The translations under genes were made by a program, and so were the position numbers. Shown here one piece after another: positions 1 to 9,074 of a stretch of DNA of 64,000 nucleotides (position 1 is its first letter; each line of letters opens with the position of its first letter). Location: the NCBI RefSeq assembly GCF_021389935.1, contig NZ_CP089979.1, positions 2,957,001 to 3,021,000 of the forward strand, read 5' to 3'. Below the pieces are notes generated by a model. That model saw nothing but the letters and a program-made list of their open reading frames with translations. It made no database searches and was not told where the DNA came from. This DNA comes from Fulvivirga ligni (GTDB lineage: Bacteria > Bacteroidota > Bacteroidia > Cytophagales > Cyclobacteriaceae).

Positions 1-1
1 G

Positions 2-1243
2 AGTGCTGAAATAGCTGGTCCTGGTGAGCATTCTGCTAGTGTGATGATCTATACTAATGATCCATTCAAGCCTATGGCTTCTATTCCGGTAACTATCCAT
101 GTGAACCAATTACCTGAGTTTACTGAGTACCCTATGGATACTATCACAGTAAATGAAACTGGTGAAGTTACTGTAACTCTGAAAGCAGTAGATTATGATG
201 GTGAGATTATGGTTTACACTCTTGACGAGATGTATCAAAATGCTACGTTCACAGCTTATGCTGATTCTGCAGTAGTTCATTTTGAGCCTTCTTATGAGCA
301 AAGTGGATATTATACTTTCACAGTTCATGCTATGGATAATAAAGGAGAGATCTCTGAGGTTTCTTTTGTAGTAGAGGTACTAGATGTAAACAGACCTCCA
401 GTAATCGTTAAGGAAATCGGTACTAAAAAGTACAATGCTGGAGATAGCTTTGATGTAATTGATCTGTCTGCTTACATTCAAGATCCAGATAGAGAACCAT
501 GTACATTTACTGCTACCGCTATGAGTACAGAAATCATAGACTTAGAAGTAGTTGGTAAATTGTTATACATCACACCATTAAAGAAAGGTAATACTTTCGT
601 GAGCATTATTGCTGAAGATGGAAGAGGTGGTATAATAGGTACATCATTCCAGGTGAAAGTGAAGAAAGCGAATGCTAACCCTGTAGTAGTGAAAGCTACT
701 GAAGATCAGGATTTTGCTTCTGAATCTGAGTCTGTAGTATTCAAACTATCTGAAATGTTTGAAGATCCTGATGGTGATGCTCTTTACTATGAAGCTTCTT
801 CTAGTGATGAGGACGTAGTTACAGTAGTAGTAGCTGAAGATATCCTGGTTATGGTGAAACATAATCCTGGTGAAGCTAATATTACAGTAAACGCCATGGA
901 CGGAAAAGGCGGATTAGCATCTACTTCTTTCTTAACGAAAGTAGGAAGAGTAACAGGTGTTGAAGGTGCATTTGACGGTAAAGAAATTGCTCTAAGCAAT
1001 TATCCTAACCCGATGATGTCTACAACAACTATTTCTTACGTTCTGAAAGATGCTAAGAATGTTAATATCCAAATTCTTACTACTGATGGTAGATTAATAA
1101 GAACTTTAGTAAATGAAAAACAAAGTGCTTCTAAGCATGAGTTAGTTCATGATAGAAAAGGTCTTAACCAAGGATTATATTTATATAGAATCCAAGTAGG
1201 AGATGAGGTATACTATAGAAGATTAGCGGTTTCTAACCAATAA
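2..1243 (+). CDS. 3' part of a large T9SS-exported, cadherin/Ig-like surface protein (5' end outside window)
   Basis: The reading frame is open from base 2, so the GTG at 41 is internal and the gene starts before the window. The visible ~414 residues begin with a YTNDP stretch typical of the strand closing Ig-like (HYDIN/ASPM-type) domains. Three cadherin/Ig-like modules follow, each with acidic calcium-binding-like motifs (DYDG, DPDR, DPDGD). The last ~85 residues are a T9SS type A sorting domain: SNYPNP, then a GRLIRTL-type strand, GLNQGLYLYRI and a terminal RRLAV. The mature protein is therefore expected to be exported and attached to or released from the cell surface. The enzymatic part, if any, lies upstream and cannot be judged; subtilisin-like proteases often carry such tails. 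Domain type is confident, function unknown. Confidence 0.85.
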   Translation, partial: SAEIAGPGEHSASVMIYTNDPFKPMASIPVTIHVNQLPEFTEYPMDTITVNETGEVTVTLKAVDYDGEIMVYTLDEMYQNATFTAYADSAVVHFEPSYEQSGYYTFTVHAMDNKGEISEVSFVVEVLDVNRPPVIVKEIGTKKYNAGDSFDVIDLSAYIQDPDREPCTFTATAMSTEIIDLEVVGKLLYITPLKKGNTFVSIIAEDGRGGIIGTSFQVKVKKANANPVVVKATEDQDFASESESVVFKLSEMFEDPDGDALYYEASSSDEDVVTVVVAEDILVMVKHNPGEANITVNAMDGKGGLASTSFLTKVGRVTGVEGAFDGKEIALSNYPNPMMSTTTISYVLKDAKNVNIQILTTDGRLIRTLVNEKQSASKHELVHDRKGLNQGLYLYRIQVGDEVYYRRLAVSNQ

Positions 1244-1264
1244 TCAACTTAAACCAAAAGTAAG

Positions 1265-1298
1265 AGAGGCAGCTTCTTCGGAGGCTGCCTCTTTTTTT
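1265..1298 (+). terminator. Rho-independent terminator after the T9SS protein
   Basis: A 9-bp perfect stem, AGAGGCAGC (1265-1273) with GCTGCCTCT (1284-1292), has a 10-nt loop and is followed by a run of seven T. It starts about 20 nt after the stop codon of the upstream gene. Confidence 0.9.
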
Positions 1299-1327
1299 GT
1301 TTTATCGTTATTCGAAAATTACAGGCA

Positions 1328-1360
1328 TAAAAAAAAGAGGCTTCAAAAACTGAAGCCTCT
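1328..1360 (-). terminator. Rho-independent terminator of groES-groEL
   Basis: A perfect 10-bp stem, AGAGGCTTCA (1336-1345) with TGAAGCCTCT (1351-1360), has a 5-nt loop. On the minus strand it is followed by a T-run (complement of the A-run at 1329-1336). It lies 26 bases after the groEL stop. Confidence 0.9.
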
Positions 1361-1385
1361 CTTTATGCTTATGGACGTATTTTGA

Positions 1386-3041
<1,656 letters not shown>

Positions 3042-3054
3042 TTAGTCGAATAGA

Positions 3055-3333
3055 TTAAACGATTGCAAATATGTCAGATTCTCTCATGATAAGATACTCC
3101 TTACCGTCTACTGTAATTTCTGTACCTGCATACTTACCATAAAGAACTTCATCACCTTCTTTAACAGTTAAAGGCTCATCTTTTTTGCCTGTACCTACTG
3201 CAATTACTCTACCTTTTTGAGGCTTTTCTTTAGCAGTATCAGGTATGATAATACCAGAAGCTGTCTTTTCTTCAGCAGCAGCAGCTTCTACAAGAACTCT
3301 GTCTGCTAGAGGTTTGATATTCACTTGTGACAT
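3055..3333 (-). CDS. groES: Co-chaperonin GroES (10 kDa, Cpn10)
   Basis: Heptameric lid of the GroEL chamber. The 92 residues include the opening [11 protein letters not shown], the mobile loop around [14 protein letters not shown] that docks on GroEL, and the closing [14 protein letters not shown]. It is the first gene of groES-groEL. No CIRCE (HrcA) inverted repeat and no TTG/TAnnTTTG promoter is visible upstream. A sigma-54-like -24/-12 element lies 55-69 bp before the start instead. The AT-rich leader has no Shine-Dalgarno sequence, as is usual in Bacteroidota. Confidence 0.99.
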   Translation of the reverse strand: MSQVNIKPLADRVLVEAAAAEEKTASGIIIPDTAKEKPQKGRVIAVGTGKKDEPLTVKEGDEVLYGKYAGTEITVDGKEYLIMRESDIFAIV

Positions 3334-3387
3334 TTTTGTTATAGGTTTTAATTAAAATTTTAATTCAAATTGCTGCTATGCCTTATT

Positions 3388-3402
3388 GCACCTTTTATGC
3401 CA
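3388..3402 (-). promoter_or_regulatory. Putative sigma-54 (-24/-12) promoter of groES-groEL
   Basis: The minus strand reads TGGCATAAAAGGTGC, with the GG (complement of 3400-3401) and the final GC exactly 10 bp apart. This fits the TGGCAC-N5-TTGC consensus at TGGCA and TGC. The predicted start of transcription near 3376 would give a leader of about 43 nt. A sigma-54 activator gene lies 3 kb away. This is inference from pattern only. Confidence 0.5.
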
Positions 3403-3414
3403 AGTCTATAGTCC

Positions 3415-3500
3415 TGACATAAGTTGACATTTTTGCAGTTTTCGGGCTCCAAAACCTGACACGGGTGTTTTAGTATGACAATATTACTCTTGATATGACA
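3415..3500. promoter_or_regulatory. Array of five TGACA motifs between groES and the divergent gene
   Basis: TGACA occurs on the plus strand at 3415, 3425, 3457, 3476 and 3496. Two copies share the longer form CCTGACA and two share TATGACA. The spacings (10, 32, 19, 20 bp) are close to whole helical turns. Relative to groES the array lies just behind the sigma-54-like element, where an activator or heat-shock regulator would be expected to bind. The protein that binds is unknown. Confidence 0.45.
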
Positions 3501-3528
3501 TGGCATAATGGCAGGGTCTTGCCTCGTT

Positions 3529-3556
3529 TTGCAATTTTTACTACATTATATGTTTT
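3529..3556 (+). promoter_or_regulatory. Putative promoter of the 3570 gene
   Basis: TTG (3529-3531), a 17-bp spacer, then TATGTTTT (3549-3556) resemble the Bacteroidota -33/-7 pair TTG...TAnnTTTG with one mismatch in the -7 box. The leader would be very short (under 10 nt). Confidence 0.35.
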
Positions 3557-3569
3557 AATAGTCTGTCAT

Positions 3570-4280
3570 ATGGAGAGTTTAAGTACTAATTGGTTCAGTG
3601 AAGGGCTCATAGATTATGAGTATAAGAAGTATATTTTACTAGCTTATTTGAAGCATGTAAGGGAGTCTTTCGATCAGCATAAACTGTATCCTTTTCTTTC
3701 TGATTTAGTTTCTCACTATAATAATCTGGTCGAGTTTAGAGATAATCAGAGGCAGCTGGAAGATCATCTTTCCAGAGAGCTGCAAGGTATAGATTATAAG
3801 AAATTAGAGCTCATATATAAGAAGGTAAAAGAAGATGATGATCTATTCAATCAGATCAAGGAAATCATCGATTTCTCACTGCCTCGTTTAAAATCATCAG
3901 TAGAGGAGGGGAAGGAAGTTTATGAGTTAGTGGAGGAAAACTGTGAGTTGCTACCCATTGGTCTTATGCCTCTTTATACTGATGAAGGCTACATGTTTGT
4001 GGCCAACAGTGGTAAGAGCACAAATATATATAGGTATGAATTGAAGGCAATAGAAACTAGTACAGCTAAATATAGAGCTCTGAATACTCAGTTTGTGGAG
4101 GCTGTGCAGAAGGGGTGGGGCACTACCTATGAGAATATAAAAGTAAGCCTGGCTAGAAGGTTTAAGGATTTGCCTAATCCTGCTACCTTTTTATTTCAGA
4201 GTAAAATGAAGTTTCCTTATAACTCTACCATTGAGCCTATAGCCAAAAGGCTTCTGGTCAGGTATATTTCGAAGGCATAA
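3570..4280 (+). CDS. Conserved protein of unknown function next to groES
   Basis: The product is 236 residues counted from the ATG at 3570 (MESLSTNWFSEGLIDYEYKK). The frame is open back to 3495, but those 25 residues overlap the likely promoter, so the later start is preferred. The protein is soluble, with no signal peptide or membrane segment. Its first half is mostly charged helix, and a central stretch contains ELLPIGLMPLYTDEGYMFV. I do not recognise the family. It lies alone on the plus strand between the minus-strand groES and secG genes and shares the short control region with groES. It ends at a bidirectional terminator. A link to protein quality control is only a guess from position. 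Confidence 0.8.
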   Translation: MESLSTNWFSEGLIDYEYKKYILLAYLKHVRESFDQHKLYPFLSDLVSHYNNLVEFRDNQRQLEDHLSRELQGIDYKKLELIYKKVKEDDDLFNQIKEIIDFSLPRLKSSVEEGKEVYELVEENCELLPIGLMPLYTDEGYMFVANSGKSTNIYRYELKAIETSTAKYRALNTQFVEAVQKGWGTTYENIKVSLARRFKDLPNPATFLFQSKMKFPYNSTIEPIAKRLLVRYISKA

Positions 4281-4314
4281 AAAAAGGCGGTCAAATTAAT
4301 TTGACCGCCTTTTT
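4281..4314. terminator. Bidirectional terminator between the 3570 gene and secG
   Basis: A perfect 15-bp palindrome, AAAAAGGCGGTCAAA with its complement around a TTAA centre, has A/T tracts on both sides. It can therefore stop the plus-strand gene and the minus-strand secG operon, whose stop codon is at 4330. Confidence 0.9.
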
Positions 4315-4329
4315 CGAATGTTTTATAAA

Positions 4330-4725
4330 TTATTCTGCTGTATCGCTTTCAGTAGAAATATCTTCTAGAGAACCTGCATCTTCAGAACCTTCTGCTGGAA
4401 GTAAACCTTCGTCATCAGCATCAGTACCTATAGTTGGTAAAGAAGTAGCTCCTTGCTCGTTAGCTCTTTCTCTAAACTCATCTACAGGACCAGTTTGGTT
4501 CTTAAATAAGAATGTAGTAGATAAAGTAAGTATAATGATACCTATGGCAAATCCCCAGGTTAATTTTTCTAATAAATCTCCTGTTTTCTTCACACCAATC
4601 ATATTGCTGGCTCCGGCACCACCAAACTGGCTAGATAGTCCGCCGCCTTTAGAATCTTGTGCCAAGATGATTAAAACAAGTAAAATAGAAGCTAGTATTA
4701 TTAAGCTTAAAACGAATATTTCCAT
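4330..4725 (-). CDS. secG: Preprotein translocase subunit SecG
   Basis: Small inner-membrane partner of SecYE that assists Sec export. Two membrane segments (about residues 3-22 and 55-75) flank the family loop AQDSKGGGLSSQFGGAG. The acidic C-terminal tail (residues 80-131) is longer than in E. coli SecG, as is common in Bacteroidota. The gene is 12 bp downstream of the lysine-rich TPR gene and is the last of the miaB-to-secG run. The identification rests on the SKGGGL/FGG loop and topology. Confidence 0.95.
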   Translation of the reverse strand: MEIFVLSLIILASILLVLIILAQDSKGGGLSSQFGGAGASNMIGVKKTGDLLEKLTWGFAIGIIILTLSTTFLFKNQTGPVDEFRERANEQGATSLPTIGTDADDEGLLPAEGSEDAGSLEDISTESDTAE

Positions 4726-4737
4726 TATCTCACCCTA

Positions 4738-5724
4738 TTATTTTTGCAAATCTTTAATTTGAGTCGCAAAGTACGACTTTTTTTGTGGAAACTTCCAAAT
4801 TAATTTTTTATAAATATCAATCGCCTTATCTTTTTTGCCTTGGCTGATTAATATTTTAGCTAAATTTTCTGAAACAAGATCATCATTAAAATGAGTGCTA
4901 TTTTCAGAAAGATCTTCCTGTGGTTCTGAAGAGGCCTTGGGTTTTGCCTTAATCTTTGGCTCTGCTGATATAAACTGCTCAATTAGCTTATTCTGTTCTT
5001 CTTGAGGTGTTCTCTCTGCGGATATCGTCTTATCTTCGGAGGTCGATTTCTTTTTAGTGGTAGTCTTTTTTGTTTTAGTGGTAGCCTTCGGCTTAGTCTC
5101 TTTTTTGGCTAGAGCCGCCTTCTTTTTTGTAGCCGTTTTAGCGCTAGCAGTAGTAGACTTAGCTTTTTTAGGAGTAGCTTTTGTTTCTGCTGCGGTAGTT
5201 TTCTTCGTCGTTTTTCTAACAGCTTTACGTTTTACTACCTTCTTTTCAGGGTGTTCTGCTTCCCACTCCAGATAAGACTCCTTACTTTTCTTTAAGGCCT
5301 CAAGATCACCTAAAACTTTGTCTCTTAATTCATCAGATACACTGTCTTCATTAGAATAGGTAGCCGTGAATCTTTCTTTTTCAGTAACTACCACCGCCGG
5401 TTCATGCTCTTCTGCTGCAATAGATTCAGGCTCTGAAACTATTGGCTGCTCAGGTATAACTGGTTGAGATTGAATAACATGTTTTAAGATGGCACGGTCT
5501 GTAGCGTACATAGCAGCATAGTTCAACGTCTGGCCAGCAATGCTGGTTTTGGCGTCGTGATTTGCCTTCGCAATGAGCGTATGTAATATCTGGCTGTAGG
5601 GGTAGGCTTTAACTATCTCATGTAGTTTGTTCCTATCCTCTTCAGAAATATTATTATAATTTTTGACAATTTTAATAAACTTCTGTTTGTTCAAAGCTGC
5701 TGATTTAGATGAAATTAAATTCAA
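4738..5724 (-). CDS. TPR-like protein with a histone-H1-like lysine/alanine/threonine-rich central tract
   Basis: The product has 328 residues. Residues 1-85 are helical and contain EIVKAYPYSQILHTLIAKAN and a tyrosine-rich NYAAMYATDRAILKHVI stretch. Residues ~90-155 are acidic. Residues ~161-230 are almost only K, T and A, with repeated KKTT/AKKA units like H1-type basic tails. Residues ~280-328 form a single TPR-like helix pair (NLAKILISQGKKDKAIDIY). There is no signal peptide, so it is presumably cytosolic. It lies between lptE (27 bp) and secG (12 bp). Proteins of this type are conserved at this locus in Bacteroidota, but the role is unknown. The basic tract might bind nucleic acid or ribosomes. 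Confidence 0.8.
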   Translation of the reverse strand: MNLISSKSAALNKQKFIKIVKNYNNISEEDRNKLHEIVKAYPYSQILHTLIAKANHDAKTSIAGQTLNYAAMYATDRAILKHVIQSQPVIPEQPIVSEPESIAAEEHEPAVVVTEKERFTATYSNEDSVSDELRDKVLGDLEALKKSKESYLEWEAEHPEKKVVKRKAVRKTTKKTTAAETKATPKKAKSTTASAKTATKKKAALAKKETKPKATTKTKKTTTKKKSTSEDKTISAERTPQEEQNKLIEQFISAEPKIKAKPKASSEPQEDLSENSTHFNDDLVSENLAKILISQGKKDKAIDIYKKLIWKFPQKKSYFATQIKDLQK

Positions 5725-5751
5725 AGTTAGTCAGTAAAAATATATTAAAAA

Positions 5752-6282
5752 TTACCAATTGGCAACCGAGGCATTGAATATATCCAAAATTATCTGATCG
5801 AAGATCTCGTCTAACAGCTGTGCCTCTATGGCTGTCAGGTTCTGATCACTGTCAAAATCTTTGTAAAAAGAGAAGCTTTTGTTCTCAAAATCAAACTGAT
5901 CATCGGTGGTGTTGGCATATGTTACCTGCACAGTAATAGTTAACCTGGTAAGTGCTGAGGTGTTACCTCCAAAGGCATCATTATTATTTGCAGTAGGGGC
6001 AATTGGCGATAATCTATAACCTGTAATAGACCCCTCTAATTGCAATTCTCCTTCTTCTTCCACCAAGCCAAGGTTAGTGTTAGATAGGTAATAATCCTTT
6101 AGTTTATTGGTAAACGTCTGTGACATATCGGGAGGCCCACCTTCAGCGTCATTATAGAACTGCTGAATGGAAATGGTTTCTGCCGTAATGGCCACACCGG
6201 TAAATGAATACACACCACAACCAGTTAGTATTATGGCAGTTATCAAAAAAATGAAAACGGAGTTTAGTTTAAAGATCCTCAA
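5752..6282 (-). CDS. lptE: LPS assembly outer-membrane lipoprotein LptE
   Basis: Plug of the LptD-LptE translocon that inserts lipopolysaccharide into the outer leaflet. The 176-residue protein has a lipoprotein signal ending in the lipobox ILTG-C (Cys22), then GVYSFTG. The family core follows: AETISIQQFYND, an FTNKLKDYY helix and a LEGSITGYRLSP strand. The start overlaps the 3' end of the sigma-54 activator gene by 14 bp, suggesting translational coupling. The family call rests on this layout and on the Bacteroidota gene order. Confidence 0.88.
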   Translation of the reverse strand: MRIFKLNSVFIFLITAIILTGCGVYSFTGVAITAETISIQQFYNDAEGGPPDMSQTFTNKLKDYYLSNTNLGLVEEEGELQLEGSITGYRLSPIAPTANNNDAFGGNTSALTRLTITVQVTYANTTDDQFDFENKSFSFYKDFDSDQNLTAIEAQLLDEIFDQIILDIFNASVANW

Positions 6283-7543
6283 GCTCGTATTGTTTGATTT
6301 TTCTATACAAAGTTCGTTCCGAAATACCGAGGTCCTTTGCAGCGTATTTTCTTTTATTGTTATTTTTCATTAAAGCCTTGATAATCAACTCTTTTTCCTT
6401 TTTTTCAATGGAAAGAGACTCGTCATCTTCAGTTTCATGAGCTATGTCCTGAATTTCCTGAGAATCATCTTCATAATGGTTTGACTGTTCTGAATTGATA
6501 TTAAGCAAAACAGGCTCTTCCGTAATATGATTAGTATGGGTAAGGTTGTTATTATCAAGATCTTCAAACAGTTCGCTGTGATTCTCAATGATCTGATGAG
6601 CTGAACCTTCATTCTGCAACGCTTCTAACACGAACTTTTTTAATTCGTTCATGTCTTTTTTCATATCAAACAGCACCTTATATAATAGGTCTCTTTCTGA
6701 TATTCCCTGGTCATTACTTGCGTCTCGGTAAAGAGCTGGTAATGAGTTCCTTTCTGAAGGAAGATACTTTTGAAGTGTTTCTCTATCTATAACCTTATCG
6801 TCAGTAGAGAGTACTGATATCTGCTCAGTTAGGTTTTTAAGCTGTCTGATGTTTCCTGGAAAGCGATATTGGAGAAGGCTCTCTTTAGCATCATCAGTAA
6901 GCGTAATGGGCTTTACTTTGTATTTTTCGGCAAAATCAGTGGCGAATTTCCTGAAAAGCAAGTCTATATCATTACCACGATCTCTCAAAGGTGGCACATA
7001 AATAGGTATGGTGCTTAAACGATAATAAAGGTCTTCTCTGAATTTACCTTCATCCACATATTTCATCAGATTCACGTTAGTAGCAGCTACCACACGAACA
7101 TCCGTTTTCTGAACTTTGGAAGACCCCACCTTAATGAATTCTCCATTTTCCAGCACTCTGAGTAATCTTGCCTGAGTACCAATGGGCATTTCACCAATTT
7201 CGTCAAGGAAAATGGTTCCGCCATTAGTTACTTCAAAGTAACCTTTTCTGGCTTCGTGGGCACCTGTAAATGACCCTTTTTCATGTCCAAAAAGCTCTGA
7301 GTCGATAGTTCCTTCCGGAATAGATCCACAGTTAATGGCAATGAACTGATTATGTTTTCTAGGGCTTAGGTGGTGGATGATTTTGCTGAAAGACTCCTTA
7401 CCACTACCGCTCTCTCCGGTTATGAGCACTGACATGTCTGTAGGAGCCACTTGCATAGCTACTCTCAGCGCATGATTAAGCAAGGAAGAATTCCCTATAA
7501 TGCCAAACCGTTGTTTTATACTTTGGATTTCAGAATCAATCAT
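6269..7543 (-). CDS. Sigma-54-dependent transcriptional activator (AAA+ and Fis-type HTH, no receiver)
   Basis: Enhancer-binding ATPase that remodels sigma-54 RNA polymerase. The AAA+ domain begins almost at the N-terminus: Walker A GESGSGKE (43-50), the sigma-54 contact loop GSFTGA (90-95, a common variant of GAFTGA), and Walker B GGTIFLDEIGEM (108-119). Residues ~290-380 are an acidic linker. Residues ~385-424 are a Fis-like helix-turn-helix ending in SERTLYRKIKQYELEDL. There is no receiver, GAF or PAS sensor, so activity must be set by abundance or by a partner. The start codon follows the miaB stop directly (TAGATG). The putative sigma-54 promoter of groES 3 kb downstream is a possible target. 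Confidence 0.95.
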   Translation of the reverse strand: MIDSEIQSIKQRFGIIGNSSLLNHALRVAMQVAPTDMSVLITGESGSGKESFSKIIHHLSPRKHNQFIAINCGSIPEGTIDSELFGHEKGSFTGAHEARKGYFEVTNGGTIFLDEIGEMPIGTQARLLRVLENGEFIKVGSSKVQKTDVRVVAATNVNLMKYVDEGKFREDLYYRLSTIPIYVPPLRDRGNDIDLLFRKFATDFAEKYKVKPITLTDDAKESLLQYRFPGNIRQLKNLTEQISVLSTDDKVIDRETLQKYLPSERNSLPALYRDASNDQGISERDLLYKVLFDMKKDMNELKKFVLEALQNEGSAHQIIENHSELFEDLDNNNLTHTNHITEEPVLLNINSEQSNHYEDDSQEIQDIAHETEDDESLSIEKKEKELIIKALMKNNNKRKYAAKDLGISERTLYRKIKQYELEDL

Positions 7544-9007
7544 CTAGTCAACTATTTTACCAAATAACGTTGCAGGCGAACAATCGTCTACTAAAACATC
7601 TACATATTGTCCTTTTTGGTAATGTTTTTTAGGGAATATCACCACTTTATTAGCGGTGTTTCTTCCTTGTAGATCTTCATCTGAGCGTTTAGAAAAGCCT
7701 TCTATGAGTACTCTGTGAACCTTTCCGAGATCTCTTTTATTTCTTGCAAAAGCGTGCTCTTGCTGTTTAGCTATTATCTCGCTTAGTCTGCGTTTTTTTA
7801 CGTCAAGAGGTATATCATCTTCAAATTTTTTGGCAGCCAGGGTTCCTGGTCGTTCACTGTAGAAGAACATATAGCTGAAGTCATATTTCACATAATCCAT
7901 TAAGGTTAATGTTTCTTTATGCTCTTCTTCGGTTTCAGTGCAAAAACCGGCAATCATATCTGAAGAAATACCGCAGTCTTCACCTATAATTGTGCGAATG
8001 GCATCCACTCTCTCCATATACCATTCTCTGGTGTATGTCCTGTTCATCAACTCTAATACGCGGCTATTACCACTTTGTGCTGGCAGGTGAATGTAGTTAC
8101 AGATGTTTTCATACTTATTCATGGTATGAAGCACCTCATCTGTTATATCTTTAGGGTGTGAAGTAGAGAACCTTACTCTTAGTTCTGGGCTCACTTTGGC
8201 CACCATTTCTAAAAGGTTGGCGAAGTTGATGATTTCAGTAACATCAGATTTCTCTAATCTGGCTTTATTATTTATTTCTTCACTCCATTTATAAGAGTCA
8301 ACGTTTTGGCCTAGCAAGGTCACTTCTTTGTAGCCTTTGTCAAAAAGATCTTGAGCTTCAGCTACAATAGAATGCGGATCACGGCTTCTCTCTCGGCCTC
8401 TGGTAAATGGCACTACACAGAATGAGCACATGTTATCACAACCTCTCATAATTGAGATGAAAGCTGTAACGCCATTGCTATTTAACCTTACCGGGCTAAT
8501 ATCTGCATAAGTTTCTTCTCTGGAAAGGAAGGTGTTAACGGCTTTTTGACCATTGTCAACAGTTTGCACTAGATTAGGGAGATCTCTGTAAGCGTCCGGT
8601 CCTACTACTAAATCCACTATTTTCTCCTCTTCAAGAAGCTTATCCTTTAAACGCTCAGCCATACAGCCAAGTACACCTATCATCATTTCCGGACGGCTTT
8701 TCTTTACTTTATTAAACTGAGATAGTCTTTTTCTTACGGTTTGCTCAGCTTTTTCTCTAATGGAACAGGTATTTAAAAATACCACGTCAGCTTCATTGAA
8801 ATCAGAAGTGGTATCAAAACCCTCTTTTTTCATGATAGAAGATACAATCTCACTATCAGCAAAATTCATTTGACAGCCATAACTCTCTATATAAACCTTT
8901 CGCTCCTTGCCGGTATCTTCTGTTTCAGACACCTTAAAAGTTTCACAAGCCTCTGCGGTCTGATCACTGTCTTTTATGATGTCTATATCTGCTATCACAT
9001 TGTCCAT
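7544..9007 (-). CDS. miaB: tRNA (N6-isopentenyl adenosine(37)-C2)-methylthiotransferase MiaB
   Basis: Radical-SAM enzyme that adds a methylthio group to i6A37 of tRNAs reading U-starting codons. The N-terminal UPF0004 domain supplies cluster cysteines C45 ([11 protein letters not shown]), C81 ([11 protein letters not shown]) and C115. The radical-SAM CxxxCxxC is C190-C194-C197. A TRAM domain occupies the last ~65 residues. About 30 residues precede the conserved core, a modest N-terminal extension usual in Bacteroidota. It heads the run miaB / sigma-54 activator / lptE / TPR / secG, and an 18-bp perfect palindrome lies just before its start. Confidence 0.97.
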   Translation of the reverse strand: MDNVIADIDIIKDSDQTAEACETFKVSETEDTGKERKVYIESYGCQMNFADSEIVSSIMKKEGFDTTSDFNEADVVFLNTCSIREKAEQTVRKRLSQFNKVKKSRPEMMIGVLGCMAERLKDKLLEEEKIVDLVVGPDAYRDLPNLVQTVDNGQKAVNTFLSREETYADISPVRLNSNGVTAFISIMRGCDNMCSFCVVPFTRGRERSRDPHSIVAEAQDLFDKGYKEVTLLGQNVDSYKWSEEINNKARLEKSDVTEIINFANLLEMVAKVSPELRVRFSTSHPKDITDEVLHTMNKYENICNYIHLPAQSGNSRVLELMNRTYTREWYMERVDAIRTIIGEDCGISSDMIAGFCTETEEEHKETLTLMDYVKYDFSYMFFYSERPGTLAAKKFEDDIPLDVKKRRLSEIIAKQQEHAFARNKRDLGKVHRVLIEGFSKRSDEDLQGRNTANKVVIFPKKHYQKGQYVDVLVDDCSPATLFGKIVD

Positions 9008-9012
9008 TTTAC

Positions 9013-9040
9013 GCTCAATTTAAATTGAGCAGCAAAGTTA
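9013..9040 (-). promoter_or_regulatory. miaB leader: perfect -7 box followed by an 18-bp palindrome
   Basis: The minus strand has TAACTTTG (complement of 9033-9040), a perfect TAnnTTTG -7 box; no good TTG is seen at -33. Directly downstream lies the perfect palindrome GCTCAATTTAAATTGAGC (9013-9030), which overlaps the expected transcription start and ends 5 bp before the miaB ATG. It could be an operator or a 5'-terminal hairpin that hinders translation. Confidence 0.5.
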
Positions 9041-9074
9041 ACAATAAGCACTTAAAGTGACATAATGTCAGTAA

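Noticed and set aside
3334-3480. CIRCE/HrcA operator for groES
   Set aside because: No TTAGCACTC-N9-GAGTGCTAA-like inverted repeat is present in this interval.
3495-3569. Upstream start of the unknown gene next to groES (25 extra residues)
   Set aside because: The segment overlaps the probable promoter, and the ATG at 3570 begins the compact helical protein.
5057-5275. Plus-strand 72-residue hydrophobic frame opposite the lysine-rich tract
   Set aside because: It is the mirror of AAA/AAG-rich lysine codons read as Phe/Leu/Val on the other strand, with no independent support.
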